Assembly: GCF_900566075.1 (NCBI RefSeq)
Contig: NZ_UPHU01000001.1
Coordinates: 744,001-808,000 of the forward strand
Reading direction: 5' to 3'
Length of the DNA: 64,000 nt
Source: Mycobacterium pseudokansasii
GTDB lineage: Bacteria; Actinomycetota; Actinomycetes; Mycobacteriales; Mycobacteriaceae
Positions 17,533 through 28,228 of the stretch are shown one piece after another. The first letter of the stretch is position 1; each line of letters starts with the position of its first letter. The notes beneath the pieces are model-generated. The model searched no databases and was not told where the DNA came from. It was given only the letters and a program-made list of their open reading frames with translations. Both the position numbers and the translations under genes were made by a program.

Positions 17533-19706
17533 CCCACGCATTCAACGCCGCCCAGGTCGTTTCCGGCCAGCCGGTCAGCCGGGTGGACGGGCCGCTGAAG
17601 GTGACCGGCAAGGCCAGCTACGCCGCCGACAACCAGATTCCCGGATTGCTCTACGCCGCACTGGTCTGTAGCACGGTGGCATGCGGCGGGATCAAGCGCA
17701 TGGACGCCGGTGCCGCGTTGCGGCAGCCTGACGTGCTTGCCGTGCTGACCGACTTCACCGGGGTGAAACTGCCCTTCGACACCCGGCTGGTGACCTTCTT
17801 CGGACAGCCGGTCGCCGTGGTGATCGCGACGACGCTCGAGTCGGCGGTCCACGGGTCAGAACTGGTCGACGTCCGGTATTCGAGTCGGCCGCCGCTGACC
17901 GATATTGATGCGGCACAAGCGGACAAGCGACCCGGCCGGTTCATCCGCGACTATTTCCGCGGGTTCGCCGATCAGGCGATTCGCCGTACCGCGGTGATGA
18001 CGGACATGCGGTTCAGCATCGCGCGCAACGATCACAGCCCCATGGAGATGCCTGCGACGATTGCCACCTGGGAGCGCGATCGGCTCACGGTATGGGACAA
18101 GGTGCAAGACATCAGCGCTGCCCGACAGTTCTACGCCGACGCCTTCGGTCTACCCACAGATCGTGTCCGGCTGATCTCGCCGTTCGTGGGCGGCTCGTTC
18201 GGTAGTGCCAGCCGGACCTGGCCGCATCAAGTGCTGACCGCTTTCGCGGCTCGCCGGATGCGACGACCCGTCAAGCTGGTATTGACCCGCCGGCAGATGT
18301 ACAGCGCAATCGGATACCGGCCCACCAGTCGGCAGCGTATGGCGATCGGGACAGACGAATCCGGGCGCCTCAGGGCGATGATCCACGAAGGGCATACGGA
18401 GACGGCCAGGTACGGGGACTATGAGGACGGACTCGTCCGCAGTCCCCGACTGCTCTACCGCGTCCCCAACATGCGTTCGACGTATCGCGTGGTGCCGTTG
18501 GATGTTGGCCTGCCGTGGTTCATGCGGGGCCCCGGCGCGGTCACCGGAGCGTTTGCGCTCGAGTGCGCCATGGACGATCTGGCACACCGTCTGCGCATGG
18601 ACCCGATCGAATTGCGGATGCGCAACGAACCCGACGTCGACCAGACCAACGGGATGCCGTTCTCCACCCGTCGGCTCACCGAATGCCTGACCCGGGGCGC
18701 GGCGAGGTTCGGATGGAACCGGCGCAATCCGGCGCCCGCCGCCACCCGCGAGGGCGATCTCTTCGTCGGGATCGGGGTGGCCGCCGCTGCCTACTACACG
18801 TATCGCAGCCAGTGCTCGGCGATCGCGAAGGTTTTCGCCGACGGCACCGCCGAAGTGCAATGCGGAACCAGCGACATGGGGCCCGGGACCTATACGTCGA
18901 TGACGCAGGTCGCTGCCGATGCCCTCGGAATGCCGTTGAGCCGGGTACGATTCGCGTTGGGTGATAGCAGTTTTCCGCCGGCGCCCCCGCACTCGGCCTC
19001 GCGAACCATGGCCAGTGTGGGTTCTGCGGTGTACACCGCCGCGAACATGCTGCGCGACAGGTTTATTCGCACGGCGGTCACCGACCCGCGATCTCCGCTG
19101 AGCGGCCTGCGTCCGGAGGAGGTGGTGGTTGCCGACGGCCGTATGTGCGCCACGGCTTCCAGGGCCGGATCCGAGCGCGGCGAGTCGTATCAGGACTTGT
19201 TGCGCCGCCGCGGCTGGTCCGGTTTGGATTCACAACAGACCTGGACGCCGGACGACGCCGATCGCCGATACTCCACCTACGGCTACGGAGCCGTATTCGC
19301 CGAGGTGGTCGTCGACCGTTTGCTGCCGACGGTGCGGATCCGCCGCATGTATGCGTGCTACGACGCCGGCCGGGTGATCAATCCCAAACTCGCGCACAGT
19401 CAGGCGATTGGAGGCATGGTCGGCGGGATCGGGATGGCGTTGCTGGAGCGGACGGAGCTGGATTACCGCGACGGCCGGATAGTCAACGCAAACATGTCCG
19501 ACTACCTGGTTCCGGTCAACGCCGACGTCCCCGCCCTGGACGCGACCTTTTTGCCGGCCGAGGACACGATTGCCGACCCGATCGGCGTCAAGGGACTCGG
19601 CGAGTTGGTCATCGTCGGGGTACCCGCTGCGATCGCCAATGCCGTGTTCAACGCCACCGGCAGACGCGTCACCGATTTGCCCATCACCCTGGAGAAGCTG
19701 CTGTGA
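17529..19706 (+). CDS. paoC: Molybdopterin-binding catalytic subunit, PaoC/xanthine dehydrogenase family
   Basis: This is a 725-residue large subunit. It begins with the substrate-channel domain (SRVDGPLKVTGKASYAADNQ), then the molybdenum-cofactor domains (SPFVGGSFGSASRTWPHQVL, WFMRGPGAVTGAFALE, CGTSDMGPGTYTSMTQVAAD). The C-terminal GVKGLGELVIVGVPAAIANA contains the catalytic Glu expected of this family. ATG 17529 overlaps the preceding stop (ATGA). No XdhC/PaoD-type cofactor-insertion chaperone is encoded next to it, so insertion must rely on a gene elsewhere. Oxidation of aldehydes outside the cytoplasm is inferred from the Tat signal on the small subunit. Confidence 0.92.
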   Translation: MTHAFNAAQVVSGQPVSRVDGPLKVTGKASYAADNQIPGLLYAALVCSTVACGGIKRMDAGAALRQPDVLAVLTDFTGVKLPFDTRLVTFFGQPVAVVIATTLESAVHGSELVDVRYSSRPPLTDIDAAQADKRPGRFIRDYFRGFADQAIRRTAVMTDMRFSIARNDHSPMEMPATIATWERDRLTVWDKVQDISAARQFYADAFGLPTDRVRLISPFVGGSFGSASRTWPHQVLTAFAARRMRRPVKLVLTRRQMYSAIGYRPTSRQRMAIGTDESGRLRAMIHEGHTETARYGDYEDGLVRSPRLLYRVPNMRSTYRVVPLDVGLPWFMRGPGAVTGAFALECAMDDLAHRLRMDPIELRMRNEPDVDQTNGMPFSTRRLTECLTRGAARFGWNRRNPAPAATREGDLFVGIGVAAAAYYTYRSQCSAIAKVFADGTAEVQCGTSDMGPGTYTSMTQVAADALGMPLSRVRFALGDSSFPPAPPHSASRTMASVGSAVYTAANMLRDRFIRTAVTDPRSPLSGLRPEEVVVADGRMCATASRAGSERGESYQDLLRRRGWSGLDSQQTWTPDDADRRYSTYGYGAVFAEVVVDRLLPTVRIRRMYACYDAGRVINPKLAHSQAIGGMVGGIGMALLERTELDYRDGRIVNANMSDYLVPVNADVPALDATFLPAEDTIADPIGVKGLGELVIVGVPAAIANAVFNATGRRVTDLPITLEKLL

Positions 19707-19968
19707 CCCGTCTGATCCGGCCGTCGCCGGGGGCACCGGTAACGAGGTTTGTCTGAAATCCGAAATGCATTCAGCGGGTCGGCGGTAGCGTCTACGCTGC
19801 GAGCGCAAACGACGCATCGGATTGCCACACACGTTGGAGATTTCTGGGAGGTTCAGATTCGCGCAATGGGCGCTCTCGACCACGCACCTTGATTGGGACG
19901 AGCCGGGGGCGACGCACCCGATGCCGCAGTCTATGGTGTGGGCCCGGTGGCGAAGCACGAAGGTGAGG

Positions 19969-20406
19969 ATGAGTCCGGTTACCAGCGTTGTGAAACGAAT
20001 GTGGCTGCTGCTGGCCGTCTCAGCCGTGGCGATTGTCGCGGCGCTGGGTATCTATCGTCTGCACCGCGTATTCGGCGTTCACGAGCATCCCGCCGTGATG
20101 GCCAAGGCTGATGTCGATGTCCCGCTGTTCAACCCGAAGCAAGTGATCTACGAAGTTTTCGGCCCCGCCCCGACCGCAAGGATCGCCTACCTGGACCCCG
20201 ACGCCCATGTGCTGCAGCTGCCGGACGTGCCGCTGCCGTGGTCGCAGACGGTCACCACGACGCTGCCCGCGGTCAGTGTGAACCTGATGGCGCAGAGCAA
20301 CGCCGACACCATCGGCTGCCGGATCATCGTGAACGGCACCGTCAAGGACGAAAGGTCGGTCACCAGACCCAAAGCCCTGACCTTTTGCCAGGTGACATCG
20401 GCATGA
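19969..20406 (+). CDS. mmpS2: MmpS-family accessory protein (MmpS2 position)
   Basis: This 145-residue protein has one N-terminal membrane segment ([20 protein letters not shown]) and an external beta-rich domain with typical MmpS motifs: [53 protein letters not shown] and [15 protein letters not shown]. MmpS proteins assist MmpL lipid transporters. ATG 19969 is preceded by AAGGTGAGG. The longer upstream frame lacks mycobacterial MmpS features. Its stop overlaps the mmpL start as ATGA, so the pair is translationally coupled. Confidence 0.93.
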   Translation: MSPVTSVVKRMWLLLAVSAVAIVAALGIYRLHRVFGVHEHPAVMAKADVDVPLFNPKQVIYEVFGPAPTARIAYLDPDAHVLQLPDVPLPWSQTVTTTLPAVSVNLMAQSNADTIGCRIIVNGTVKDERSVTRPKALTFCQVTSA

Positions 20407-23400
20407 GCGAACGGGATGGCGCGGCGGCGCCAAAGCGCCCGCCTCTGCCGCGATTGATCCGCCGTTTTGCGGTGCTGATCCTGTTGTTATGGCTGGGGTT
20501 CACCGCGATCGTCAATCTCGCCGTTCCGCAGCTGGAGGCGGTGGGAAAGGCCCACTCGGTATCGATGAGCCCCAGCGACGCGCCGTCGATCGAGGCGATA
20601 AGGCGCGTCGGCCAAGCATTCAAGGAGTTCGACTCCGATAATGCCGTGACCATTGTGCTGGAAAGCGATAAGCCACTCGGCGACGAGGCACACCAATTTT
20701 ACGGCGAGCTGATGAAAAGGCTTTCAGCTGATACCAGGCACGTCGCGCACATTCAGGACTTCTGGGGTGATCCGTTGACCGCCGGCGGATCTCAGAGCCC
20801 GGACGACAAAGCCGCATATGTCGTGGTGTATCTCGTCGGTGACAACGAAACCGAAGCATACGCATCGGTGCACGCCGTCCGGCATATCGTGGACACCACA
20901 CCGCCGCCGCGGGGGGTCAAAGCTTACGTCACCGGCCCATCGGCACTGAACGCTGACCAGGCCGAGGCCGGGGATAAAAGCATCGCCAAGGTCACCGCGA
21001 TCACCAGCCTGGTGATCGCGGTGATGTTGCTTTTCATTTACCGCTCCGTGGTTACCGCGTTTCTCGTCTTGATCATGGTCGGGATTGACCTGGGGGCAAT
21101 CCGGGGAACCATTGCCTTTCTCGCCGACCACAACGTATTCAGTCTCTCCACCTTCGCAACCAATCTGCTGGTCCTGTTGGCCATTGCGGCCACCACGGAC
21201 TACGCCATATTCATGCTCGGTCGTTACCACGAAGCGCGCAACGCCGGCGAAGATCGCGAGACCGCGTTCTACACGATGTTCCATGGGACCGCCCACGTGA
21301 TCTTGGGCTCCGGATTGACCATTGCCGGCGCCATGTATTGCCTCAGCTTCGCCCGGCTTCCGTATTTCAATACACTCGGCCCGCCATGCGCGATAGGCAT
21401 GCTTGTCGCGGTCTTCGCAGCCCTCACGCTTGGGCCCGCGGTGCTAACCATCGGCAGTTTATTCAAGCTTTTCGATCCCAAGCGGAGATTGAACACCCGC
21501 CGATGGCGACGCGTGGGGACGGCAATCGTCCGCTGGCCGGGGCCGGTTCTAGCCGCGACCTGCGTGATCGCGTTTATCGGCCTGCTGGCGTTGCCCAGTT
21601 ACAAGACGACATACGATCTGCGCAAGTTCATGCCGGCCAGCATGCCGTCCAACGTCGGGGATGCGGCAGCGGGCCGGCATTTTTCGCGGGCCCGGCTCAA
21701 CCCCGAGGTGCTGATGGTCGAGACCGACCACGATATGCGTAATCCGGTGGACATGCTGGTATTGGACAAAATAGCCAAGAACATTTACCACAGTCGCGGT
21801 ATCGAACAAGTCAAAGCGATTACCCGGCCGCTGGGAACCACCATCAAGCACACTTCGATACCATTTATCATCAGCATGCAAGGGGTATCGAACACCGAAA
21901 ACATGCAGTTTATGAAGGCCCGCATGGACGACATGCTGATACAGGTAAAGGCGATGGATGTCTCCATTGCGACCATGCACACCATGTACGAACTCATGGG
22001 TGAAGTCATCGACAATACCGTCGACATGGATCACCTCACTCATGATCTGTCGAATATCACGAACACGTTGCGAGATCACATCGCCGACTTCGAGGATTTC
22101 TTCCGGCCGATTCGCAGCTACTTTTACTGGGACAAACATTGCTACGATATCCCGGTTTGCTGGTCCATCAGATCAATATTCGACATGATCGACAACGTCG
22201 ACCAGATGAGCGAGAAACTCGAATATCTGGTCACCGACATGGATATTCTGGTGAAACTCCTGCCGCAAATGCGTGCCCAGATTCCGCCGATGATAGAGAC
22301 GATGACGATCATGCGGGACATGCTGGTTGTCTGGCACGGCACGTTGCAGTCTTTCTATGACCAATCGGATACGGGCAGCAAGGATCCCGGCGCGATGGGC
22401 CGGGTCTTCGACGCCGCCCAAATCGATGATTCCTTCTATCTGCCGCAGTCGGCCTTCAAGAATCCCGACTTCCAGCGCGGCCTGAAGATGTTCTTGTCGC
22501 CGGACGGCAAAGCGGCCCGTTTCATCATTGCCCTGGAGGGGGACCCCGCGACATCGGCCGGTATCGCCCGGGTCGAGCAGATCAAGGATGAGGCGCGGGA
22601 GGCCATCAAAGGCACTCCGTTGCAGGGTGCCGCGATCTATCTGGGTGGTACCGCGGCGACGTTCCGGGACATTCAAGAGGGCGCCACCTACGACCTGCTG
22701 ATCGCCGGAGTGGCCGCGATCAGCCTGATCGTGATCATCATGATGCTCATCACCCGGAGTGTCGTCGCCGCGGCCGTCATCGTCGGGACGGTGCTGCTGT
22801 CTATGGGGTCGTCTTTCGGTCTGTCCGTGCTCGTATGGGAGGACATCCTCGGCATCGAGTTGTACTGGCTGGTATTGGCGATGTCGGTGATCCTGCTGCT
22901 GGCCGTGGGATCGGATTACAACCTGTTGCTGATCTCGCGGCTCAAAGAAGAGATCGGAGCCGGGCTCAACACCGGGATCATCCGCGCGATGGCCGGCACC
23001 GGCGGAGTGGTGACGGCCGCGGGCATGGTGTTCGCCGTGACCATGTCCCTCTTCGTGTTCAGCGATCTGCGGATTATCGGTCAGATCGGCACCACCATCG
23101 GGCTGGGCCTGTTGTTCGACACGTTGATCGTCCGCTCGTTCATGACACCGTCCATTGCCGCGCTGCTGGGACGCTGGTTCTGGTGGCCGCAGCGGGTGCG
23201 GCCGCGTCCGGCGAGTCGGATGCTGCGGGCCTACGGGCCTCGCCGGCTGGTTCGCGCCCTGCTGCTGCCGCCCAACGGCGGATCGGCAACCGGGGACCGG
23301 CGCGGGGGCGTCGGTCCCGGCGGAGCCCGATCAGGGATGTCGTCGCCCCACGAGTCGGCATTCCGGCGTTCCGACGACGCCGACGATTCAGGCCCCGCCG

Positions 23401-23450
23401 GCCCACGCCGGTGGCAAGCCCGGGACACCGACCCCGAACCCGCGCCCTAA
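20403..23450 (+). CDS. mmpL2: MmpL-family RND lipid transporter (MmpL2 position)
   Basis: This 1015-residue RND transporter has two halves, each with one and then five membrane helices around a large external loop. The proton-relay Asp-Tyr pairs are visible: [13 protein letters not shown] in helix 4 and [17 protein letters not shown] in the second half. The second periplasmic domain contains a long coiled region (about residues 490-660) with two Cys flanking YDIPV ([10 protein letters not shown]), likely a disulfide. A disordered Pro/Gly/Arg tail of about 90 residues ends the protein. MmpL proteins export cell-envelope lipids or siderophores; the cargo of MmpL2 is not known to me. Confidence 0.93.
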   Translation: MSERDGAAAPKRPPLPRLIRRFAVLILLLWLGFTAIVNLAVPQLEAVGKAHSVSMSPSDAPSIEAIRRVGQAFKEFDSDNAVTIVLESDKPLGDEAHQFYGELMKRLSADTRHVAHIQDFWGDPLTAGGSQSPDDKAAYVVVYLVGDNETEAYASVHAVRHIVDTTPPPRGVKAYVTGPSALNADQAEAGDKSIAKVTAITSLVIAVMLLFIYRSVVTAFLVLIMVGIDLGAIRGTIAFLADHNVFSLSTFATNLLVLLAIAATTDYAIFMLGRYHEARNAGEDRETAFYTMFHGTAHVILGSGLTIAGAMYCLSFARLPYFNTLGPPCAIGMLVAVFAALTLGPAVLTIGSLFKLFDPKRRLNTRRWRRVGTAIVRWPGPVLAATCVIAFIGLLALPSYKTTYDLRKFMPASMPSNVGDAAAGRHFSRARLNPEVLMVETDHDMRNPVDMLVLDKIAKNIYHSRGIEQVKAITRPLGTTIKHTSIPFIISMQGVSNTENMQFMKARMDDMLIQVKAMDVSIATMHTMYELMGEVIDNTVDMDHLTHDLSNITNTLRDHIADFEDFFRPIRSYFYWDKHCYDIPVCWSIRSIFDMIDNVDQMSEKLEYLVTDMDILVKLLPQMRAQIPPMIETMTIMRDMLVVWHGTLQSFYDQSDTGSKDPGAMGRVFDAAQIDDSFYLPQSAFKNPDFQRGLKMFLSPDGKAARFIIALEGDPATSAGIARVEQIKDEAREAIKGTPLQGAAIYLGGTAATFRDIQEGATYDLLIAGVAAISLIVIIMMLITRSVVAAAVIVGTVLLSMGSSFGLSVLVWEDILGIELYWLVLAMSVILLLAVGSDYNLLLISRLKEEIGAGLNTGIIRAMAGTGGVVTAAGMVFAVTMSLFVFSDLRIIGQIGTTIGLGLLFDTLIVRSFMTPSIAALLGRWFWWPQRVRPRPASRMLRAYGPRRLVRALLLPPNGGSATGDRRGGVGPGGARSGMSSPHESAFRRSDDADDSGPAGPRRWQARDTDPEPAP

Positions 23451-23552
23451 CGGACCCGGCGCCCGGAAGGCGCGCTCCGCCGTGCACTCGAGAACCCGAC
23501 GAGTCCGCATCCTGCGGCACCGGGAGTGCCACCGAATGCCACACTGGTGCCC

Positions 23553-23831
23553 ATGACGCCGTCAGCACCGCGATCCGGGCGCCGGCAGGTGGAGCTACTG
23601 ACCCGCGACGGCTGCGCGATCTGCCTGCGGGTACACGCGCAGCTGGCCGAGCTGTCCCAGGAGCTGAGGTTCGAGTTGGTCAGCACCGACGTCGACGCCG
23701 CGGCCGCGGCCGGTAACACCGGCCTGCGGGCCGAGTTCGGCGACCGGCTGCCGGTGATCTTGCTCGATGGCCGCGAACATAGCTACTGGGAAGTAGACGA
23801 AGCCCGGCTGCGCGCTGATCTGGCCGGCTGA
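23553..23831 (+). CDS. Glutaredoxin-like small protein (Rv0508 homologue)
   Basis: This 92-residue thioredoxin-fold protein of the DUF836/YbaK-glutaredoxin-like type starts QVELLTRDGCAICLRVHAQL, with a CAIC active site, and has the cis-Pro region GDRLPVILLDGREHSYWEVD. A dithiol redox role is likely; the partner is unknown. I start at ATG 23553; an in-frame GTG two codons upstream and an ATG at 23526 are alternatives. It precedes the haem operon by 110 bp, as in M. tuberculosis. Confidence 0.88.
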   Translation: MTPSAPRSGRRQVELLTRDGCAICLRVHAQLAELSQELRFELVSTDVDAAAAAGNTGLRAEFGDRLPVILLDGREHSYWEVDEARLRADLAG

Positions 23832-23940
23832 GAAGGCGCTGGCAGGTCGCTCAATTATTTGGTAGCCCACCTGACGAGCGTCTACCGTAGAAAGCAGTTC
23901 ACTTCTCAATGCGCAAGGGAGCGGGCCAGGTGGTGCTGCC

Positions 23941-25347
23941 GTGAGCATCCTGCTCTTCGGGGTTTCGCATCGCAGCGCGCCGGTTTCCGTCTTGGAGCAA
24001 CTCAGCATCGACGAATCCGAGCAAGTCAAGATCGTCGACAAGGTTTTGCAATCACCGCTGGTCACCGAGGCCATGGTGCTGTCGACGTGCAACCGCGTCG
24101 AGGTGTATGCGGTGGTGGAGGCGTTTCACGGCGGCCTGTCGGTGATCGGCCAGGTGCTGTCCGAGCACTCCGGCATGTCGATGGGTGACCTGACCAAACA
24201 CGCCTACGTCCGCTACAGCGAGGCCGCGGTCGAGCATCTGTTCGCGGTGGCCAGCGGCCTGGATTCGGCCGTGATCGGCGAGCAGCAGGTGCTGGGCCAG
24301 GTACGGCGCTCGTATGCCGCCGCCGAGGCCAACCGCACCGTCGGCCGGGTGTTGCACGAACTGGCCCAGCGGGCGTTGTCGGTGGGCAAGCGGGTGCACT
24401 CCGAAACCGGAATCGACGCTGCCGGTGCTTCCGTGGTGTCCGTCGCCCTGAGCATTGCCGAACGACACCTGGGCGGGCTGGAGGCCAAGACCGCCGTGGT
24501 GGTCGGCGCCGGGGCGATGGGTGCGCTGTCGGCCGCACACCTGACTCGGGCCGGTATCGGGCGGATCCATGTGCTCAACCGCTCGCTGCCGCGGGCGCAG
24601 CGGCTTGCGGGCAAGGTCCGCGGAGCAGGTGTGCCGGCCGAGGTGATGAGGCTCGACCGCCTGGCCGAGGCGCTGGCCGATGCCGACGTGGTGGTCAGCT
24701 GCACCGGAGCGGTGAGTCCGGTGGTTTTGCTGGCCGACGTGCACCACGCGCTGGCTCATGCCCGCCGAGACGAAGAGACACAGCCGCTGGTCATCTGCGA
24801 TCTGGGGATGCCCCGCGACGTCGATCCGGCGGTGGCCGGCCTGCCGGGCGTCTGGGTCGTCGACGTCGACCGCGTCCAACACGAGCCGTCGGCCCACGCC
24901 ACGGCGGCCGACGTCGACGCCGCCCGCCACATCGTCGCCGCCGAAGTCGCCGCCTACCTGGTGGGGCAGCGGATGGCCGAGGTCACCCCGACGGTCACGG
25001 CGTTGCGCCAGCGGGCCGCAGACGTGGTCGAGGCCGAGTTGCTGCGCCTGGAGAACCGGCTCCCCGGGCTGGAGCGCGCCGAGCGGGACGAGGTGGCCCG
25101 CACCGTGCGGCGGGTGGTGGACAAATTGCTGCACGCGCCCACGGTGCGGATCAAGCAACTGGCCAGCGCTCCCGGCGGCGACAGCTACGCCGAGGCGCTG
25201 CGCGAGCTTTTCGAACTCGATCAGACGGCCATAAACTCCGTAGCTGCCGTCGCCACCGCAGCCGAATTGCCGGCGGTGTCCAGCGGATTCGACGCGGGCA
25301 TGCACCCCGGTGACCTGCCGCACGACCGGAACCCGTTTGGCGAGTAG
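23941..25347 (+). CDS. hemA: Glutamyl-tRNA reductase HemA
   Basis: This 468-residue enzyme reduces glutamyl-tRNA to glutamate-1-semialdehyde with NADPH, the first committed step of the C5 haem pathway. The catalytic Cys is residue 50 in [15 protein letters not shown]. The NADPH fold is [21 protein letters not shown], and the C-terminal dimerisation helix region begins near [15 protein letters not shown] 23941 starts [15 protein letters not shown], the conserved N-terminus. The glutamate-1-semialdehyde aminotransferase hemL that takes its product lies about 28 kb to the right in this window. Confidence 0.95.
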   Translation: MSILLFGVSHRSAPVSVLEQLSIDESEQVKIVDKVLQSPLVTEAMVLSTCNRVEVYAVVEAFHGGLSVIGQVLSEHSGMSMGDLTKHAYVRYSEAAVEHLFAVASGLDSAVIGEQQVLGQVRRSYAAAEANRTVGRVLHELAQRALSVGKRVHSETGIDAAGASVVSVALSIAERHLGGLEAKTAVVVGAGAMGALSAAHLTRAGIGRIHVLNRSLPRAQRLAGKVRGAGVPAEVMRLDRLAEALADADVVVSCTGAVSPVVLLADVHHALAHARRDEETQPLVICDLGMPRDVDPAVAGLPGVWVVDVDRVQHEPSAHATAADVDAARHIVAAEVAAYLVGQRMAEVTPTVTALRQRAADVVEAELLRLENRLPGLERAERDEVARTVRRVVDKLLHAPTVRIKQLASAPGGDSYAEALRELFELDQTAINSVAAVATAAELPAVSSGFDAGMHPGDLPHDRNPFGE

Positions 25348-25360
25348 CTGATTGTCACAC

Positions 25361-26314
25361 GTGATCCGGATAGGTACCCGGGGCAGTCTGCTGGCCACCA
25401 CCCAGGCCGCGACGGTCAGAGACGCGCTCATCGCCAACGGCCACCCGGCCGAGTTGGTGACCATCAGCACCGCCGGCGACCGGTCGTCAGCGCCGATCGA
25501 GACGCTCGGGGTGGGCGCCTTCACGACCGCGTTGCGTGAGGCCATCGAAGACGGTCGCGTCGACGCGGCCGTGCACTCGCACAAGGATTTGCCCACCGCC
25601 GAAGATCCGAGGTTCACGATCGCGGCGATACCGCCGCGCAACGATCCCCGCGATGCGGTGGTGGCCCGCGACGGGCTGGTGCTTGGGGAGTTGCCGGCCG
25701 GATCGCTGGTCGGCACCTCCTCCCCGCGGCGGGCCGCACAGCTTAGAGCATTGGGTCTCGGTTTGGAAATCCGCCCCCTAAGAGGCAACCTAGATACCAG
25801 GTTGAACAGGGTAAGCAGTGGTGATCTTGACGCCATCGTGGTGGCCCGGGCAGGTCTGGCCCGGCTGGGCCGCCTCGATGATGTCACCGAGACGTTGGAG
25901 CCCGTGCAGATGTTGCCAGCGCCGGCGCAAGGCGCGCTCGCCGTCGAATGCCGGGCCGCTGACCGCTGGTTGGCGGCAGTGCTGGCGGAGCTGGACGATG
26001 CCGACACGCGGGCGGCGGTCACTGCGGAGCGAGCCCTGCTGGCCGAACTGGAGGCCGGTTGCTCGGCACCGGTGGGCGCGATCGCCGAGGTGGTCGAGTC
26101 CATCGATGAGGAGGGGCGGGTCTTCGAAGAGCTGTCGTTGCGCGGCTGCGTGGCGGCGCTGGACGGATCCGACGTGATCCGCGCGTCCGGCGTCGGCACC
26201 TCCGGTCGGGCACGGGAGCTGGGGCTCTCGGTCGCCGCGGAGCTGTTCGAACTGGGCGCCCGAGAACTGATGTGGGGAGCGCGGCAAGACCCGCGCAAGG
26301 AAAAATTTGAGTGA
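25361..26314 (+). CDS. hemC: Porphobilinogen deaminase (hydroxymethylbilane synthase)
   Basis: This 317-residue enzyme polymerises four porphobilinogens into hydroxymethylbilane. Signature segments: [61 protein letters not shown], and [13 protein letters not shown] with the Cys that carries the dipyrromethane cofactor. I choose GTG 25361, which gives [10 protein letters not shown] at the N-terminus; a TTG at 25352 is the alternative. It follows hemA with a 13-bp gap, and its end overlaps a possible upstream start of hemD. Confidence 0.94.
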   Translation: MIRIGTRGSLLATTQAATVRDALIANGHPAELVTISTAGDRSSAPIETLGVGAFTTALREAIEDGRVDAAVHSHKDLPTAEDPRFTIAAIPPRNDPRDAVVARDGLVLGELPAGSLVGTSSPRRAAQLRALGLGLEIRPLRGNLDTRLNRVSSGDLDAIVVARAGLARLGRLDDVTETLEPVQMLPAPAQGALAVECRAADRWLAAVLAELDDADTRAAVTAERALLAELEAGCSAPVGAIAEVVESIDEEGRVFEELSLRGCVAALDGSDVIRASGVGTSGRARELGLSVAAELFELGARELMWGARQDPRKEKFE

Positions 26315-26327
26315 CGTGGGAGCGACA

Positions 26328-27998
26328 ATGATGACGCGAGGGCGTAAGCCGACTCCGGGCCGCATCACTTTCGTGGGTTCTGGTCCCGGCGACCCGGGTC
26401 TGCTGACCACCCGGGCTGCCGCGGTGTTGGCCAACGCCGCTCTGGTGTTCACCGACCCCGACGTACCCGAGCCGGTGCTGGCGCTGATCGGCAAGGACCT
26501 GCCACCGGTATCCGGGCCGGCGCCGGCTGCCCATGCGGGGGAGAACGTCGGCGCGGGTGCGGGAGAGCCCGCCCAGAGCGCCCCGGCGGTGGTCTCGAGC
26601 GGCCCCGATATCCGCCCGGCGCTGGGCGAACCCGCCGACGTGGCCAAGACGCTGACCGCCGAGGCACGTTCGGGTGCCGACGTGGTGCGGCTGGTCGCCG
26701 GCGACCCATTGTCGGTGGACGCGGTGATCACCGAGGTGAACGCCGTGGCACGCACCCACGTGCACTTCGAGGTCGTGCCCGGGCTGGCCGCCACCAGCGC
26801 GGTCCCGACGTATGCCGGGCTGCCGCTGGGCTCCTCGCACACGGTGGCCGACGTGCGCGGCGAACTCGATGACACCGACTGGGACGCGCTGGCCGCCGCC
26901 CCCGGACCACTGATCCTGCAGGCGACCGCGTCGCATCTGGCCGACGCCGCACGCACCCTGCTCGACCACGAGCTGGCCGACACGACACCGTGCGTGGTCA
27001 CCGCGCACGGCACCACCTGCCAGCAGCGCTCCGTCGAAACCACGCTGCAGGGACTGACCGATCCGGCCATCCTGGGCGGCGCCGACCCCGCTGGCCCGTT
27101 CGCCGGGCCGCTGGTGGTGACCATCGGCAAGACCGTGAGCAACCGGGGCAAGCTGAACTGGTGGGAGAGCCGGGCGCTGTACGGCTGGACGGTGCTGGTG
27201 CCCCGCACCAAGGACCAGGCCGGCGAGATGAGCGAGCGGTTGACGTCCTACGGGGCGCTGCCGGTCGAGGTGCCGACCATTGCCGTCGAACCGCCGCGCA
27301 GCCCCGCGCAGATGGAACGCGCCGTCAAGGGCCTGGTCGATGGCCGGTTCCAATGGGTGGTGTTCACCTCGACCAACGCGGTGCGGGCCGTCTGGGAGAA
27401 GTTCGGCGAATTCGGTCTGGATGCGCGGGCGTTCTCCGGGGTCAAGATCGCTTGTGTTGGCGAGTCGACCGCCGACCGGGTTCGTGCCTTCGGGATCAGC
27501 CCCGAGCTGGTGCCGTCGGGCGAGCAGTCGTCGATGGGTTTGCTCGACGAATTCCCGCCGTATGACAGCATTTTCGACCCGGTTAACCGGGTCCTGCTGC
27601 CGCGCGCCGACATCGCCACCGAAACGCTGGCCGAGGGGCTGCGCGAACGCGGCTGGGAAATCGAGGACGTCACCGCCTACCGGACCGTGCGGGCGGCGCC
27701 GCCGCCGGCGGCCACCCGGGAAATGATCAAGACGGGCGGTTTCGACGCGGTGTGCTTCACCTCGAGCTCCACGGTGCGCAACCTGGTCGGCATTGCCGGC
27801 AAGCCGCACGCACGCACCATCATCGCCTGTATCGGCCCCAAGACCGCCGAGACCGCCGCCGAATTCGGGCTTCGGGTGGATGTCCAGCCGGAGACCGCCG
27901 CGGTGGGTCCGCTGGTCGACGCCCTGGCCGAACACGCCGCCCGATTGCGCGCCGAGGGCGCACTGCCGCCGCCGCGCAAGAAGAGCCGCAGGCGCTAG
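26328..27998 (+). CDS. hemD: Fused uroporphyrin-III methyltransferase-like/uroporphyrinogen-III synthase HemD
   Basis: This 556-residue protein has two domains. The N-terminal roughly 260 residues look like a uroporphyrinogen-III C-methyltransferase (FVGSGPGDPGLLTTRAAAVL, then VRLVAGDPLSVDAVI, VVPGLAATSAVPTYAGLPLG). The C-terminal roughly 270 residues are the HEM4 synthase fold (GWTVLVPRTKDQAGEMSERL, VFTSTNAVRAVWEKFGEFG, CFTSSSTVRNLVGI, CIGPKTAETAAEFGLR). The fused synthase closes hydroxymethylbilane to uroporphyrinogen III. ATG 26328 is supported by GGGAG seven bases upstream; a TTG at 26307 is an alternative. Its TAG stop overlaps the GTG that opens the repeat-encoded frame leading into hemB. 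Confidence 0.93.
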   Translation: MMTRGRKPTPGRITFVGSGPGDPGLLTTRAAAVLANAALVFTDPDVPEPVLALIGKDLPPVSGPAPAAHAGENVGAGAGEPAQSAPAVVSSGPDIRPALGEPADVAKTLTAEARSGADVVRLVAGDPLSVDAVITEVNAVARTHVHFEVVPGLAATSAVPTYAGLPLGSSHTVADVRGELDDTDWDALAAAPGPLILQATASHLADAARTLLDHELADTTPCVVTAHGTTCQQRSVETTLQGLTDPAILGGADPAGPFAGPLVVTIGKTVSNRGKLNWWESRALYGWTVLVPRTKDQAGEMSERLTSYGALPVEVPTIAVEPPRSPAQMERAVKGLVDGRFQWVVFTSTNAVRAVWEKFGEFGLDARAFSGVKIACVGESTADRVRAFGISPELVPSGEQSSMGLLDEFPPYDSIFDPVNRVLLPRADIATETLAEGLRERGWEIEDVTAYRTVRAAPPPAATREMIKTGGFDAVCFTSSSTVRNLVGIAGKPHARTIIACIGPKTAETAAEFGLRVDVQPETAAVGPLVDALAEHAARLRAEGALPPPRKKSRRR

Positions 27999-28225
27999 TG
28001 CTCGCGGAGATCGCAAGCGCGGCGGGAGCCGGGCGCAGCGGGTCGCCGCGCATGAGCTCCGCGGAGATCGCAAGCGCGGCGGGAGCCGGGCGCAGCGGGT
28101 CGCCGCGCATGAGCTCCGCGGAGATCGCAAGCGCGGCGGGAGCCGGGCGCAGCGGGTCGCCGCGCATGAGCTCCGCGGAGATCGCAAGCGCGGCGGGGCC
28201 GGGCGCAGCGGGTCGCCGCGCATGA
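27998..28225 (+). CDS. Repeat-encoded bridging mini-ORF between hemD and hemB
   Basis: A 75-codon frame begins with a GTG that shares its first base with the hemD stop (TAG at 27996-27998). It ends with a TGA (28223-28225) that overlaps the hemB ATG at 28222 as ATGA. It reads a repeating 19-residue unit, MSSAEIASAAGAGRSGSPR, because the 57-bp repeats are in frame; a 1-bp deletion in the last unit sets the exit frame. MIRU elements of mycobacteria are known for such stop/start overlaps with flanking genes. The product may be incidental; the likely role is keeping ribosomes moving from hemD into hemB. Confidence 0.5.
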   Translation: MLAEIASAAGAGRSGSPRMSSAEIASAAGAGRSGSPRMSSAEIASAAGAGRSGSPRMSSAEIASAAGPGAAGRRA

Positions 28226-28228
28226 GCT
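28004..28228. repeat. MIRU-like VNTR: four tandem 57-bp units (last one 56 bp)
   Basis: Units start at 28004, 28061, 28118 and 28175. Units 1-3 are identical over the repeat except the first bases before unit 1, and unit 4 lacks one base (GGGGCC in place of GGGAGCC). Each unit contains CATGAGCT; in the last unit this ATG is the hemB start codon. The unit length, in-frame coding, G+C richness and overlap with gene boundaries match mycobacterial interspersed repetitive units. Copy number is expected to vary between strains. Confidence 0.85.

Noticed and set aside
20238..20402. N-terminal extension of the MmpL frame upstream of 20403
   Set aside because: The extension lies inside mmpS2 in another frame; ATG 20403 overlaps the mmpS2 stop and gives the normal MmpL start.
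28004..28228. Tandem repeats as a CRISPR array
   Set aside because: The 57-bp units abut directly with no unique spacers, and no cas genes are near; they fit a MIRU/VNTR.
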